DNA of 64,000 nucleotides, taken from Methylotenera sp. Its GTDB lineage: Bacteria > Pseudomonadota > Gammaproteobacteria > Burkholderiales > Methylophilaceae. A program made the position numbers and the translations under genes. Position 1 is the stretch's first letter. Each line of letters starts with the position of its first letter. Below the pieces are notes generated by a model. The model saw only the letters and a program-made list of their open reading frames with translations, had not been told where the DNA came from and searched no databases. Positions 1 through 8,045 of the stretch are shown here, in pieces. Location of the stretch: positions 372,001 to 436,000 of the forward strand of contig JABFRQ010000005.1 in the NCBI GenBank assembly GCA_013141075.1. Direction: 5' to 3'.

Positions 1-525
1 GTCATTAAATACGGCCTAATTCGTGATGCCGATTTTTTTGATTGGCTAGAAACCAATATGGCAAGCTTAATGCAGCTAGATGAAACCGTGCTGAGCTATG
101 CCATTTACCGCTCATGCCAAAACAAAGCAGATGTTGTGGTTAAAGACGAGCACGAGCAAGGCGAACGCGCACTACTTAACCTAGGCCACACATTTGGTCA
201 CGCGATTGAAAACGCCATGGGTTATGGCGTTTGGCTACATGGTGAAGCCGTAGCCGCAGGCACAATGATGGCGGCTAACTTATCGCAACGCATGGGCTGG
301 CTAAATGCGGTTGAAATCACGCGCATTCAAAAATGCTTTGAAGCCGCCAATTTGCCAATAATGCCACCAAAACTAGGCGTAGAAAAATATTTAGATTTAA
401 TGGGCTTAGATAAAAAAGTAGAGAACGGAAAAATTAGGTTGATATTGCAACAAGGCATAGGTAAATCGGTGATTACCAGCGATTATGATGCCGATAAACT
501 CAAAGAAACTTTGGCGTTAGAATGA
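1..525 (+). CDS. aroB: 3-dehydroquinate synthase, C-terminal part (cut by window start)
   Basis: Second step of the shikimate pathway: NAD- and metal-dependent conversion of DAHP to 3-dehydroquinate in the cytosol. The frame is open from base 1, so the gene starts outside the window and about 174 C-terminal residues are visible. The metal-binding region is clear: [12 protein letters not shown] followed by [10 protein letters not shown] carries the conserved histidines, and KADVV..DE precedes it. The C-terminal helical domain ends normally at a TGA at 523-525. An internal ATG at 58 is not the true start, because the conserved VIKYG motif lies upstream in the same frame. dgt follows after a repeat-filled gap; aroB-dgt is a common betaproteobacterial order. 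Confidence 0.96.
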   Translation, partial: VIKYGLIRDADFFDWLETNMASLMQLDETVLSYAIYRSCQNKADVVVKDEHEQGERALLNLGHTFGHAIENAMGYGVWLHGEAVAAGTMMAANLSQRMGWLNAVEITRIQKCFEAANLPIMPPKLGVEKYLDLMGLDKKVENGKIRLILQQGIGKSVITSDYDADKLKETLALE

Positions 526-628
526 AAAAAATAAACACACTAACTGTTACCTTGCCATTGCGTGCGGCCAATCTTAACTTGCCCGCTATCATCTTAAATT
601 TGTCCACTGTCATCCAGAACTTGCCCAC

Positions 629-714
629 TGTCATCCTGAACTTGTTTCAGGATCTCTTGCAAATTAAACTTTCATTACCTTTGCACAAGATTCTGACCAT
701 TGTCAGAATGACAG
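629..714 (-). repeat. Composite palindromic repeat, reverse orientation
   Basis: Two hairpins separated by about 33 bases. The first (629-657) pairs ATCCTGAA with TTCAGGAT. The second (688-714) pairs ATTCTGAC with GTCAGAAT. The element begins with CTGTCAT and ends with ATGACAG. It is the inverse of the composite unit found many times elsewhere in the window (for example 6122-6209). Confidence 0.85.
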
Positions 715-733
715 GAAATTGTTATCAATTTAC

Positions 734-760
734 GAGATTGCGGGTCAAGCCCGCGATGAC
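734..760 (-). repeat. GCGGGTCAAGCCCGC hairpin repeat
   Basis: Short palindrome pairing GCGGG with CCCGC, ending in GATGAC. A second copy in the opposite orientation lies at 2959-2988. It sits only 9 bases before the dgt start codon, so the dgt leader is made largely of repeat sequence. Confidence 0.8.
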
Positions 761-769
761 ACGCAAACC

Positions 770-1894
770 ATGAACCCACTCGCCCCCTACGCCGCCAACC
801 CAACCCAAACACTAGGCCGCCAATGTGGCGAACCAGCCTCCGAAACTCGAAATGCCTTTCAACGCGACCGCGACCGCATAATCCACTCCACCGCCTTTCG
901 CCGATTAGAATACAAAACCCAAGTATTCGTTAATCATGAAGGTGATTTATTTCGCACGCGCTTAACTCATAGCCTAGAAGTCGCCCAAATGGCGCGTGGC
1001 ATCGCCCGCACACTTAGCCTGCATGAAGACTTAACCGAAGCTATCGCCTTAGCCCACGACCTCGGCCACACGCCGTTTGGCCACGCAGGGCAAGATGCGC
1101 TCAACGAATGTATGCGCGACTTTGGCGGCTTTGAGCACAACCTGCAATCATTACGTGTAGTAGAAAAACTAGAGCTACGCTATGCAGAATTTGACGGACT
1201 GAACCTTACTTTTGAAGTGCGCGAAGGCATACTCAAGCATTGCTCAATCAAAAATGCCAAACAACTCGGCGATGTAGGCCAGCGCTTTTTAGATAAAACC
1301 AGCCCAAGTTTAGAGGCGCAACTCACCAACTACGCAGATGAAATAGCCTATAACAACCACGATATTGACGATGGCCTGCGCTCAGGCTTAATTACCATCG
1401 AGCAACTCTCAAAAGTGGAGTTATTTGCAAACAACTTAAGCGAAGTTAAAGTTAAATACCCCAAACTAGAACAAAGGCGCTTGATACACGAAACCGTACG
1501 CCGCATGATTAACACGCTCATGGTTGATGTTTGCACCCAAAGCGCACAAAATATAGCCGCACATCAACCCAAAAGTATTGCGGATATTCGTGCGCTACCG
1601 CATTTAATTGGCTTTAGCCCAACAATTGCCGAGCAAAACCTAAAGCTAAAACAATTTTTACGCAAAAATTTGTACCACCATTACAAAGTAAACCGCATGA
1701 GTGCCAAAGCCGCCCGCATTGTGCGCGAGCTATTTGAATGTTTTTTTGAAAATGTAGGCTTGTTACCCAATGAATTTCAAACCTATGCTGAAATAGACAA
1801 AGCCCGCGCCGTTGCAGACTATATTGCAGGCATGACAGACCGCTTTGCGATACGTGAACACCGCAAATTATTTACGGTAGAAGAATATTTGTAG
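770..1894 (+). CDS. dgt: dGTP triphosphohydrolase-like protein (HD superfamily)
   Basis: Predicted deoxynucleoside triphosphate triphosphohydrolase, 374 aa, releasing triphosphate from dNTPs (dGTP in the type enzyme) and so influencing nucleotide pools. The HD-domain metal ligands are visible: H67 in RLTHSLEVA, the H96-D97 pair in [11 protein letters not shown], and a further conserved FEHNLQSLR motif. The ATG at 770 is chosen over an in-frame TTG at 719, because residues from the TTG would be translated repeat (AGQARDD) with no family resemblance. No good Shine-Dalgarno is visible before 770. Follows aroB, a common arrangement in betaproteobacteria; the function is from family knowledge, and substrate specificity cannot be read from sequence. 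Confidence 0.93.
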   Translation: MNPLAPYAANPTQTLGRQCGEPASETRNAFQRDRDRIIHSTAFRRLEYKTQVFVNHEGDLFRTRLTHSLEVAQMARGIARTLSLHEDLTEAIALAHDLGHTPFGHAGQDALNECMRDFGGFEHNLQSLRVVEKLELRYAEFDGLNLTFEVREGILKHCSIKNAKQLGDVGQRFLDKTSPSLEAQLTNYADEIAYNNHDIDDGLRSGLITIEQLSKVELFANNLSEVKVKYPKLEQRRLIHETVRRMINTLMVDVCTQSAQNIAAHQPKSIADIRALPHLIGFSPTIAEQNLKLKQFLRKNLYHHYKVNRMSAKAARIVRELFECFFENVGLLPNEFQTYAEIDKARAVADYIAGMTDRFAIREHRKLFTVEEYL

Positions 1895-1950
1895 CGCCAC
1901 TTAAGTATTATTGTTTGCGGTATTGTTTGCGTTGTTATCACACCACTCCC

Positions 1951-2149
1951 CTGTCATTCTGACGAAGGTCAGAATCTCGTAACAAGCACGCAAAAGCAAC
2001 ACAGGCACGAGATGCTGAAATAAATTCAGAATGACAGTGGCGCTTCAGCATGACAAGCCGTACTGTCATTCTGACGAAGGTCAGAATCTCGTAACAAGCA
2101 CGCAAAAGCAACACAAGCACGAGATGCTGAAATAAATTCAGCATGACAG
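1951..2149 (+). repeat. Two tandem composite palindromic repeats
   Basis: Fills most of the gap 1895-2219. Two near-identical units (1951-2037 and 2063-2149, offset 112 bp) each start with CTGTCATTCTGAC, contain the GTCAGAAT hairpin, a spacer of about 35 bases, then the ATGCTGAA/TTCAGCAT hairpin, and end in ATGACAG. The start and end of each unit are imperfect inverted repeats of one another. No coding sequence is supported here. Confidence 0.9.
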
Positions 2150-2219
2150 TGGCGCTTCAGCATGACCAGTATTAGAGTTACTTCTTTATCATTCAGGCAA
2201 AACTAACCTTCAAATAATC

Positions 2220-2507
2220 ATGAGCTACTACGTTTACATAATGACCAACAAACCTAATGGTGTGGTGTATATAGGCGTAACAAACGATATAATTCGTAGA
2301 GTTTATGAGCATAAGCATCACTTAGTAAAAGGGTTTACTGAGCAATATAACTTAGACAAACTAGTATGGTTTGAACAAACAGAAGATGTAACAAGCGCGA
2401 TTGCAAAAGAAAAACAGCTTAAAAACTGGCATAGGCAATGGAAAATAAACTTAATAGAAAAAGATAATCCCAATTGGCAAGATTTATACAATGAGATTAT
2501 TGGGTGA
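2220..2507 (+). CDS. GIY-YIG endonuclease family small protein (YhbQ/UPF0213-like)
   Basis: 95 aa single-domain protein. The GIY-YIG signature appears as YVYIMTN (residues 4-10) and VVYIG (15-19), followed by the conserved Arg in RRVYEHK (26-32) and a C-terminal acidic/Asn region (KDNPNWQDLY). Members of this stand-alone family are predicted nucleases acting on DNA ends or branched DNA, but biological roles are poorly defined. It has no gene partner and is enclosed on both sides by dense palindromic repeat arrays. No strong ribosome binding site is visible; the start is the first ATG of the domain and leaves the fold complete. Confidence 0.9.
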   Translation: MSYYVYIMTNKPNGVVYIGVTNDIIRRVYEHKHHLVKGFTEQYNLDKLVWFEQTEDVTSAIAKEKQLKNWHRQWKINLIEKDNPNWQDLYNEIIG

Positions 2508-2571
2508 AATATAATAGATTTTCCCCTACCGCCATTTCACCTTACCTTCATTCCATCCACCCTGTCATTCT

Positions 2572-2934
2572 GACCATCCAACTGTCATTCTGACGAAGGT
2601 CAGAATCTCGTGACTAGCATGCAATAAGCGGCAAAAGCATAAGATCCTGAAATAAATTCAGGATGACAGTAATAAATTCAGGATGACAGTTAGGTGACAA
2701 GTACAAGATGCTGAAATAAATTCAGCATGATGCTGAAACAAGTTCAGCATGACAAATCTCCTCCTGTCATTCCACCCACCCTGTCATTCTGACGAAGGTC
2801 AGAATCTCGTAACAAGCACGCAATAAGTGGCAAAAGCATAAGATCCTGAAATAAATTCAGGATGACAGTAATAAATTCAGGATGACAGTTAGGTGACACA
2901 AGCACAAGATGCTGAAATAAATTCAGCATAACAG
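2572..2934 (+). repeat. Duplicated compound repeat array
   Basis: After a truncated CTGTCATTCTGAC at 2572, a block of about 150 bp is present twice (from 2582 and from 2781, about 200 bp apart). Each block contains the GTCAGAAT hairpin, an ATCCTGAA/TTCAGGAT hairpin, a repeated half-hairpin (AATAAATTCAGGATGACAG twice) and an ATGCTGAA/TTCAGCAT hairpin. At 2729-2753 an additional hairpin overlaps the previous one. The remainder of 2508-3238 holds a third hairpin type (2959-2988) and the porin leader; no gene is supported. Confidence 0.88.
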
Positions 2935-2958
2935 TGGCGGTTCAGCATAACAAACCTT

Positions 2959-2988
2959 CTGTCATTGCGGGCTTGACCCGCAATCTCG
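2959..2988 (+). repeat. GCGGGCTTGACCCGC hairpin repeat
   Basis: Inverse copy of the element at 734-760, with GCGGG pairing CCCGC followed by CAATCTCGTG. A common short dispersed palindrome type. Confidence 0.8.
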
Positions 2989-3085
2989 TGAGCTTAGCGC
3001 CGCAGCTTTAACACCGTGTAACTCACCCTAATGTTGCACATTTACAACAACTGTAAATAATTGTGACAAAAACACCAATTATTAG

Positions 3086-3114
3086 TTGTTTCACCCTGCG
3101 TGATTAGGCATACT
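3086..3114 (+). promoter_or_regulatory. Possible sigma-70 promoter of the porin gene
   Basis: TTGTTT (3086-3091), a 17-base spacer, and CATACT (3109-3114) match the -35/-10 pattern imperfectly. It lies about 125 bases before the porin ATG. A perfect 10-bp palindrome GTTTGCAAAC at 3152-3161 just downstream could be an operator. Both are inferred from pattern only. Confidence 0.3.
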
Positions 3115-3238
3115 CTTACTCACCTTCTTAATACATTTTTTTATTAAGAGCGTTTGCAAACACTTATGCCAGCAATTACACAATTACTTGGCAAAGTTTT
3201 TTAGAAACAAAATAGCAATAAACTTTTAGGAGATTTAT

Positions 3239-4494
3239 ATGAATAACACAATTAAATTAGCAGTTGCTTCAGCTTTACTAGCTGCAGCTTCAAGCGCAAA
3301 CGCTGGCATCATGATTCCAGCTGGCGATTGGACTCTTGACATCGGTGGTGTTGTAAACGCTTACTACACATCTACACTAAAGTTAGTGGTACTACGCTTA
3401 ATGCTGCAGGTACTGCAGCTATAGCTAATGCTAATGATACTGGCACAAAACGTGCTGCTAACATTACAACTGGTTTGTTACCTAACTATCTATCAGTTTC
3501 TGGTAAAACTCGCCAAAACGATTTAGATGTTGGTTTCACAATCAGCATACAACCAGGTGCTTCAACAAAACATTCAGGTCAACAAACTAAATTCATACTG
3601 GTACTAACCAAGAAAACCGTCAAGCATTCTTAACATTCGGTGATGCTTCATGGGGTTCTATCAAACTTGGTAAAGATTTAGGTATCTATGCTTCAGATGC
3701 TATTTTGAACGACATGACATTGTTAGGTGTTGGTTCAGGTGCTGGTGGTTTAGCTGGTAACACAACAACACTAGGCCGTATTGGTTCTGGTTTTATGTAC
3801 GCTGACTGGAAATCACAAGTTGCTTACTCATCACCAAACTTCAATGGCTTTAGCTTCACAGCTGGCTTAACACAAGCTTGGAATGCTGGTAATGGCACTG
3901 GTCGTGCTGGTTCACAAACAGCTTACGAAGGTAAAGCATCTTATGACTTCTCTGGCGTTGTAGGTAACGGCGTAACAGGTAAAGTTTGGGCTTCTGGTAT
4001 TTCACAAAAATTGGCTGGTAAAGTATGGGTTTCTGGTATTTCACAAAAAGTGAAAACATTTAGGTACAGCTTCAGCTTGGGATATCGGTGCTAACGTAAA
4101 TGCAATGGGCTTTGGCGCAACTGCTTACTACGGTCAAGGTAAAGGTACTGGTACAGCTGTTCAATTCAACGGATGGCTTGATGCTGCTGGTACAAAACGT
4201 AAATCAGATGACTGGTACGTTCAAGGTACTTACACTCTTCCAGGTGTAGGCACTAAATTGGGCGTTAGCTACGGCGAGTCAACCTTAAAAGGTACTGCTG
4301 CTGAGCGTGCAGTTGCTTTAGTTAAAAATACTAACAAAATGATTACATTGGGCGCTTACCACCCTTTGACAAAACATTTGAACTTAGTAGCTGAGTACTC
4401 AGAAGATAAATCTAAACATGATGATTTCGTTGCGGCTAATGATAAATCAGGTAAAGCAAAAACTGTAGCTTTAGGCGCAATCTTATTCTTCTAG
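3239..4494 (+). pseudogene. General porin, interrupted by three frameshifts
   Basis: Outer-membrane trimeric porin-type protein. It has a good Shine-Dalgarno (AGGAGA, 3228-3233), a signal peptide ending SSANA|G, beta-barrel-like repeats of alternating aromatic strands, and a C-terminal FF after TVALGAI, the expected barrel-end signature. The reading frame changes near 3370, near 3585 and near 4060. The downstream segments (about 3376-3585, 3591-4060, 4066-4494) each read as clean porin sequence in a new frame. Around 3980-4050 an in-frame tandem duplication repeats GKVW.SGISQK twice. Either a recent pseudogene or uncorrected sequencing/assembly errors; codon-level conservation between the breaks favours a very recent event or errors. 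A terminator follows at 4584. Confidence 0.85.
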
Positions 4495-4516
4495 AATTAC
4501 CGCAGGGTTAACCCTC

Positions 4517-4545
4517 GAGATGCTGAAATAAATTCAGCATGACAG
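4517..4545 (+). repeat. ATGCTGAA/TTCAGCAT hairpin between porin and its terminator
   Basis: Single half-unit of the composite repeat. Together with its 3' flank (AGTAAGAAGTATTA) it is duplicated at 4711-4758, immediately before the antitoxin gene. Confidence 0.85.
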
Positions 4546-4583
4546 AGTAAGAAGTATTAAGTTAAGCTTAATGCAACAAATAA

Positions 4584-4611
4584 AAACGGCAACTTCGGTT
4601 GCCGTTTTTTT
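4584..4611 (+). terminator. Rho-independent terminator after porin
   Basis: Stem AACGGCAAC / GTTGCCGTT with a TTCG-type loop followed by a run of T. Confidence 0.88.
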
Positions 4612-4615
4612 ACGC

Positions 4616-4739
4616 ATGTCATTCTGACATAGGTCAGAATCTCGTGAATAGTATGCAATAGGTGGCATGAGTAAAAGATCCTGAAACAAGTTCAGGATGA
4701 CAGCTGGTAAGAGATGCTTAAATAAATTCAGCATGACAG
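4616..4739 (+). repeat. Composite palindromic repeat plus extra hairpin
   Basis: A full composite unit (4616-4703, GTCAGAAT hairpin then ATCCTGAA/TTCAGGAT hairpin) followed by a further hairpin at 4711-4739. The final part with flank copies 4517-4564. The toxin-antitoxin genes start directly after it. Confidence 0.85.
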
Positions 4740-4797
4740 AGTAAGAAGTATTATGTTAGAGTTATCTGGTAGTAAAATTAGCAAAAAGGAGCTTATG

Positions 4798-4983
4798 ATG
4801 AGCGCAGTTTTATCACCGATAGTGTCAGAATTTGAAACGCAAGAAGCTGCCGACGCATACGATGTTTGGTTTCGTGCAAAAGTGCAAAAGAGCATAGATA
4901 GTAAAGAGCCACATATTCCGCATGACAAAGTAAAAGCTGAAATACACGCAATGCTAGAAGAACGCAGAAAGAAAAAAGCTTGA
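4798..4983 (+). CDS. RelB/stability-determinant-type antitoxin
   Basis: 61 aa. Small acidic N-terminal region followed by a basic C-terminal tail (EERRKKKA). The sequence pattern VSEFETQEAADAYDVWFRAKVQ resembles the antitoxins found beside RelE/ParE toxins, which bind DNA to autorepress and neutralise the toxin. The start was chosen at 4798 (an ATG at 4795 is equally possible) because AAGGAG at 4786-4791 is well placed. An earlier ATG at 4753 would read through repeat-derived sequence. The stop overlaps the toxin start by four bases. Confidence 0.8.
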   Translation: MSAVLSPIVSEFETQEAADAYDVWFRAKVQKSIDSKEPHIPHDKVKAEIHAMLEERRKKKA

Positions 4984-5261
4984 TTATCAATTGGGCAAAT
5001 GAGGCTAGGCTCGATTTAAGGGAAATTCTGTCCTTTATTTATGATAAAAACCCTCAAGCGGCAGATAATCTTGAATATCAAATATTCGAGGCAATTGAGC
5101 AGTTAGTAGAGCATCCATATTTGTACAGAGTTGGCGCAGTAGCTGCTACACGTGAAATAGTGGTACATCCCAATTATTTAGTAGTGTACCGTGTTGCCAT
5201 CGACCATATAGAAATTCTCAATGTGCTACATGCACGTCAGCAGTATCCTAATAATACATAA
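4980..5261 (+). CDS. RelE/ParE-family toxin
   Basis: 93 aa, TTG start overlapping the antitoxin TGA (TTGA), a typical translationally coupled type II toxin-antitoxin pair. Visible family features: WANEARLDLREILSFI at the N terminus, ADNLEYQIFEAIEQLVEHP in the middle helix, and the C-terminal REIVVHPNYLVVYRV and ILNVLHARQQYP strands. Whether it is a gyrase poison (ParE) or an mRNA endonuclease (RelE) cannot be decided. The HARQ ending and central R..GA.A.TREI segment are shared by both subfamilies. Confidence 0.85.
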   Translation: MIINWANEARLDLREILSFIYDKNPQAADNLEYQIFEAIEQLVEHPYLYRVGAVAATREIVVHPNYLVVYRVAIDHIEILNVLHARQQYPNNT

Positions 5262-5335
5262 GATAGCAAGGTAAGGTAAAAATTGTTGTTATTTGCATCT
5301 TTACGATCCAAAAATAATCTTGTTTGAGTAAAAAT

Positions 5336-6010
5336 ATGAATTTATACCCAGTTACAATTGTTGAAAACTTTTATGAAAACCCTAATGCCATTCGTAAATT
5401 TGCCTTGGCGCAGGAATATAAATTCTGCCATGAAATTCAGAATGTAAGGCATATTTTTCCTGGGTGTAGAACACAAGATTTATTAGAGCTAGACCAAAAG
5501 CTGTATGAGAAAATTTGCAAAAAGCTAATTTCAGTGTTTCATAATACCGAGCATGACCACATGCGCTGGGCGATTTCTACTAGCTTTCAAAGTGTATCTG
5601 CTGAATATAATCAAGGTGTTATTCACTCTGACCACAATACGATATTTGCCGCGGTGCTTTATTTAACGCCCGATGCGCCTTTGAATTCTGGCACTTCATT
5701 ATTCAAAAAGAATAAAACGTTTAATGAGAAAAAATATATTCAAGCCTTAGATGATAACGATGCAAGGTTTAAAGCAGGTGAAATTAAAATGTTAACGGAT
5801 TATCACAGCATGTTTGATGAAATCGTGCGTGTGAATAATTTATATAACACGTTAATTATTTATGAAGGGCGGCATTTTCATGCGGCAAATCAATTTTTTG
5901 GTAAAACGCTTAAAGATTCTAGGTTAGCGCAGGTGTTTTTTATCAGTAAAATTGATGCAAAAAAACAGAGTGTTTTTCCAATTAGCAGGGTGAAAATGGT
6001 TGATATTTAG
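5336..6010 (+). CDS. DUF6445-like protein, possible 2-oxoglutarate/Fe(II) oxygenase fold
   Basis: 224 aa from the ATG at 5336; a TTG at 5324 would add four residues and neither has a good ribosome binding site. The C-terminal half has a double-stranded-beta-helix look: H97-x-D99 in GVIHSDHN, a strand AAVLYLTPDAPLNSGTSLF, a distal H180/H182 in YEGRHFHAAN, and R196 in SRLAQVFF. This matches the HxD...H...R layout of Fe(II)/2-oxoglutarate dioxygenases and the DUF6445 family, which often lies near secondary-metabolite or tryptophan-modification genes. Here it stands alone between the toxin gene and a repeat array. Substrate unknown. Confidence 0.6.
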   Translation: MNLYPVTIVENFYENPNAIRKFALAQEYKFCHEIQNVRHIFPGCRTQDLLELDQKLYEKICKKLISVFHNTEHDHMRWAISTSFQSVSAEYNQGVIHSDHNTIFAAVLYLTPDAPLNSGTSLFKKNKTFNEKKYIQALDDNDARFKAGEIKMLTDYHSMFDEIVRVNNLYNTLIIYEGRHFHAANQFFGKTLKDSRLAQVFFISKIDAKKQSVFPISRVKMVDI

Positions 6011-6036
6011 CGCGTAAATTGTAAGACCTCAATGTT

Positions 6037-6077
6037 AATGCCCTGCGAGCCGCCTACAGAGCGGCTCGCAGGGCATT
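6037..6077. repeat. Perfect CCCTGCGAGCCGC hairpin (family E), possible terminator
   Basis: 17-bp perfect stem (6037-6053 with 6061-6077) and a 7-base loop. Shortly after the gene stop and followed by TTGTTTTTCT, so it may terminate transcription. Related copies occur at 13492, 16598, 37822, 56791 and 62383. Confidence 0.85.
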
Positions 6078-6121
6078 GTTTTTCTCTCGTAGATTATTCG
6101 TATGTAATTTACAAAGTTACT

Positions 6122-6560
6122 CTGTCATTCTGACGTAGGTCAGAATCTCGTAAATGGTACGCAATAGGTGGCATAAGTACAAGATGCTGAAATAAGTTCA
6201 GCATGACAGATGTAATTTAGCATGACAGCGCTTCAGCTACTCCACGCCCCCTGTCATTCTGACGTAGGTCAGAATCTCGTAAATGGTATGCAATAGGTGG
6301 CACGAGTACAAGATGCTGAAATAAATTCAGCATGACAGTTGTAATTCAGCATGACAGCGCTTCAGTTACTCCACGCCCCCTGTCATTCTGACGTAGGTCA
6401 GAATCTCATAAATAGTATGCAATAGGTGGCATAAGTACAAGATGCTGAAATAAATTCAGCATGACAGTTGTAATTCAGCATGACAGTTGTAATTCAGCAC
6501 GACAACTAGCACGAGATCCTGAAATAAATTCAGGATGACAGTGCTAGCTAGGATGACAGT
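6122..6560 (+). repeat. Tandem array of composite palindromic repeats (129-bp period)
   Basis: Three copies of the composite element start at 6122, 6251 and 6380, exactly 129 bases apart, each with the GTCAGAAT hairpin, a GCAATAGGTGGCA spacer and the ATGCTGAA/TTCAGCAT hairpin. From 6468 to 6560 the array decays into partial copies, including an ATCCTGAA/TTCAGGAT hairpin. The gap 6011-6616 contains no credible gene. Confidence 0.92.
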
Positions 6561-6616
6561 GGCGGCAAGAATGACACTGGTAGCCAGAATATTGGTGATA
6601 TTTTAGTGTGTTCGGT

Positions 6617-8005
6617 TTATTCTTCAATCCCCAACTCCTGAATTTTCCTTGTAAGTGTGTTGCGCCCCATGCCTAGTTGGTTGGCGGCTTCTATGCGGCG
6701 GCCGTGGGTGTGTTCTAGGGCTTTAGTAATTAAAATGCGTTCAAATATTTGGGTGCGCGTTTCAAGCAGGTTTTGCTCGTCACGGTTAAGCGCATCGGCT
6801 ACTTCATTGGCAAGTGCGTCTTGCCATGATTGTGCGGCGTTTGATTTGCCTGAGTCGTCTTTTAATTCTGGCGGTAAATCTGCAATGTCAATATTTTGCC
6901 CTGGCGCCATTACAGTTAGCCAGTGGCATACATTTTCTAGCTGGCGCACGTTACCGCTCCAATTCACTGCGCTTAAGTATTTAAGCGCAGCTACAGAGGG
7001 TTGTTTGGCCTCAACGCCAAGCTCGGTGGCGCTGTGTTGTAGAAAATGTTTGATGAGTAATGGAATATCTTCACGGCGCTCGCGCAAAGCTGGCAAGCGT
7101 AGCCGAATCACATTTAAGCGGTGAAATAAGTCTTCACGAAACAAGCCTTGTTTTACGCGTTCTTCTAAATCTTGGTGCGTGGCGGCAATAATGCGCACGT
7201 TTACTTTTATGGGTTGGTGGCCGCCCACGCGGTAAAATTGGCCATCGCTTAACACACGTAAAAGCCGTGTTTGCAGGTCTGCGGGCATGTCGCCAATTTC
7301 ATCTAAAAATAATGTGCCTGTATCTGCTTGCTCAAAGCGGCCGCGCCGTGATGCCGCTGCGCCAGTAAATGCGCCGCGCTCATGGCCGAATAATTCAGAT
7401 TCTAGTAAGTCTTTTGGTATCGCCGCCGTGTTAATGGCAATAAAAGGTTTGTCGCCGCGTGGGCTGTGGCGGTGCAGGGCGCTGGCTACAAGCTCTTTAC
7501 CGCTGCCAGATTCGCCGTTAATCAACACAGTTGCATGCGAGCGACTTAAGCGCCCTATGGCTCTAAAAACCTCTTGCATGGCAGGCGCTTGGCCAATAAT
7601 CTCTGGCGTTTCTTCTAGTGTAACTTTTTCAGTATATTGTCGTGTGCTTTCATCTACCGCGCGTTTAATTACGTCAATGGCTTGGTCAACATCAAACGGT
7701 TTAGCTAAATATTCAAACGCGCCACCCTGAAAAGCCGCTACAGCGCTTTCTAAATCAGAATACGCGGTCATAATAATGACAGGGATATCAGGATATTTTT
7801 GTTTAATTACCCCCAAAAAATCTAAGCCAGAGCCATTGGGCATGCGAATGTCGCTCACCACCACCTGCGGCTGTTCGCGTTCTAACGCATTAAGCGCTTC
7901 GGCTACTGAAGAGAAGGTTTTGTATTCTAAATCAGTGCGGGCAAGGGCTTTTTCAAACACCCAGCGAATTGATTTATCGTCGTCTATAATCCAGATTGGT
8001 TTCAT
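6617..8005 (-). CDS. glnG: Nitrogen regulation response regulator NtrC (NR-I)
   Basis: 462 aa sigma-54-dependent activator. Domains: receiver (1-120, phosphoacceptor D52 in VVVSDIRMP, K in AKPFDVD), AAA+ domain (about 135-375: Walker A GESGSGKE, sigma-54 contact loop GAFTGA, Walker B LFLDEIGDMP, arginine-finger region), and a Fis-type helix-turn-helix at the C terminus (RRIEAANQLGMGRNTL). It activates nitrogen-limitation promoters such as glnA, whose leader in this window carries matching sites. Downstream of ntrB in the same direction, but separated from it by a 324-base repeat array, so co-transcription may be weakened. Confidence 0.97.
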   Translation of the reverse strand: MKPIWIIDDDKSIRWVFEKALARTDLEYKTFSSVAEALNALEREQPQVVVSDIRMPNGSGLDFLGVIKQKYPDIPVIIMTAYSDLESAVAAFQGGAFEYLAKPFDVDQAIDVIKRAVDESTRQYTEKVTLEETPEIIGQAPAMQEVFRAIGRLSRSHATVLINGESGSGKELVASALHRHSPRGDKPFIAINTAAIPKDLLESELFGHERGAFTGAAASRRGRFEQADTGTLFLDEIGDMPADLQTRLLRVLSDGQFYRVGGHQPIKVNVRIIAATHQDLEERVKQGLFREDLFHRLNVIRLRLPALRERREDIPLLIKHFLQHSATELGVEAKQPSVAALKYLSAVNWSGNVRQLENVCHWLTVMAPGQNIDIADLPPELKDDSGKSNAAQSWQDALANEVADALNRDEQNLLETRTQIFERILITKALEHTHGRRIEAANQLGMGRNTLTRKIQELGIEE

Positions 8006-8045
8006 GTTTTATATCCTAAAGCCTTTCATTATTAAATATATTTAT

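Noticed and set aside
522-773. Open frame downstream of aroB (repeat of VILNLFQDL-like text)
   Set aside because: It is a translation of palindromic repeats; the same LNLFQ motif appears in other frames over repeats (1938-2144, 2744-2929, 4534-4734), with no domain or ribosome binding site.
6122-6467. Possible CRISPR array
   Set aside because: Units repeat along their whole 129-base length with no variable spacers, and no cas genes are present.
6657-7730. Plus-strand open frames opposite ntrC
   Set aside because: They are shadows of the ntrC codon bias; ntrC is complete with all domains on the minus strand.
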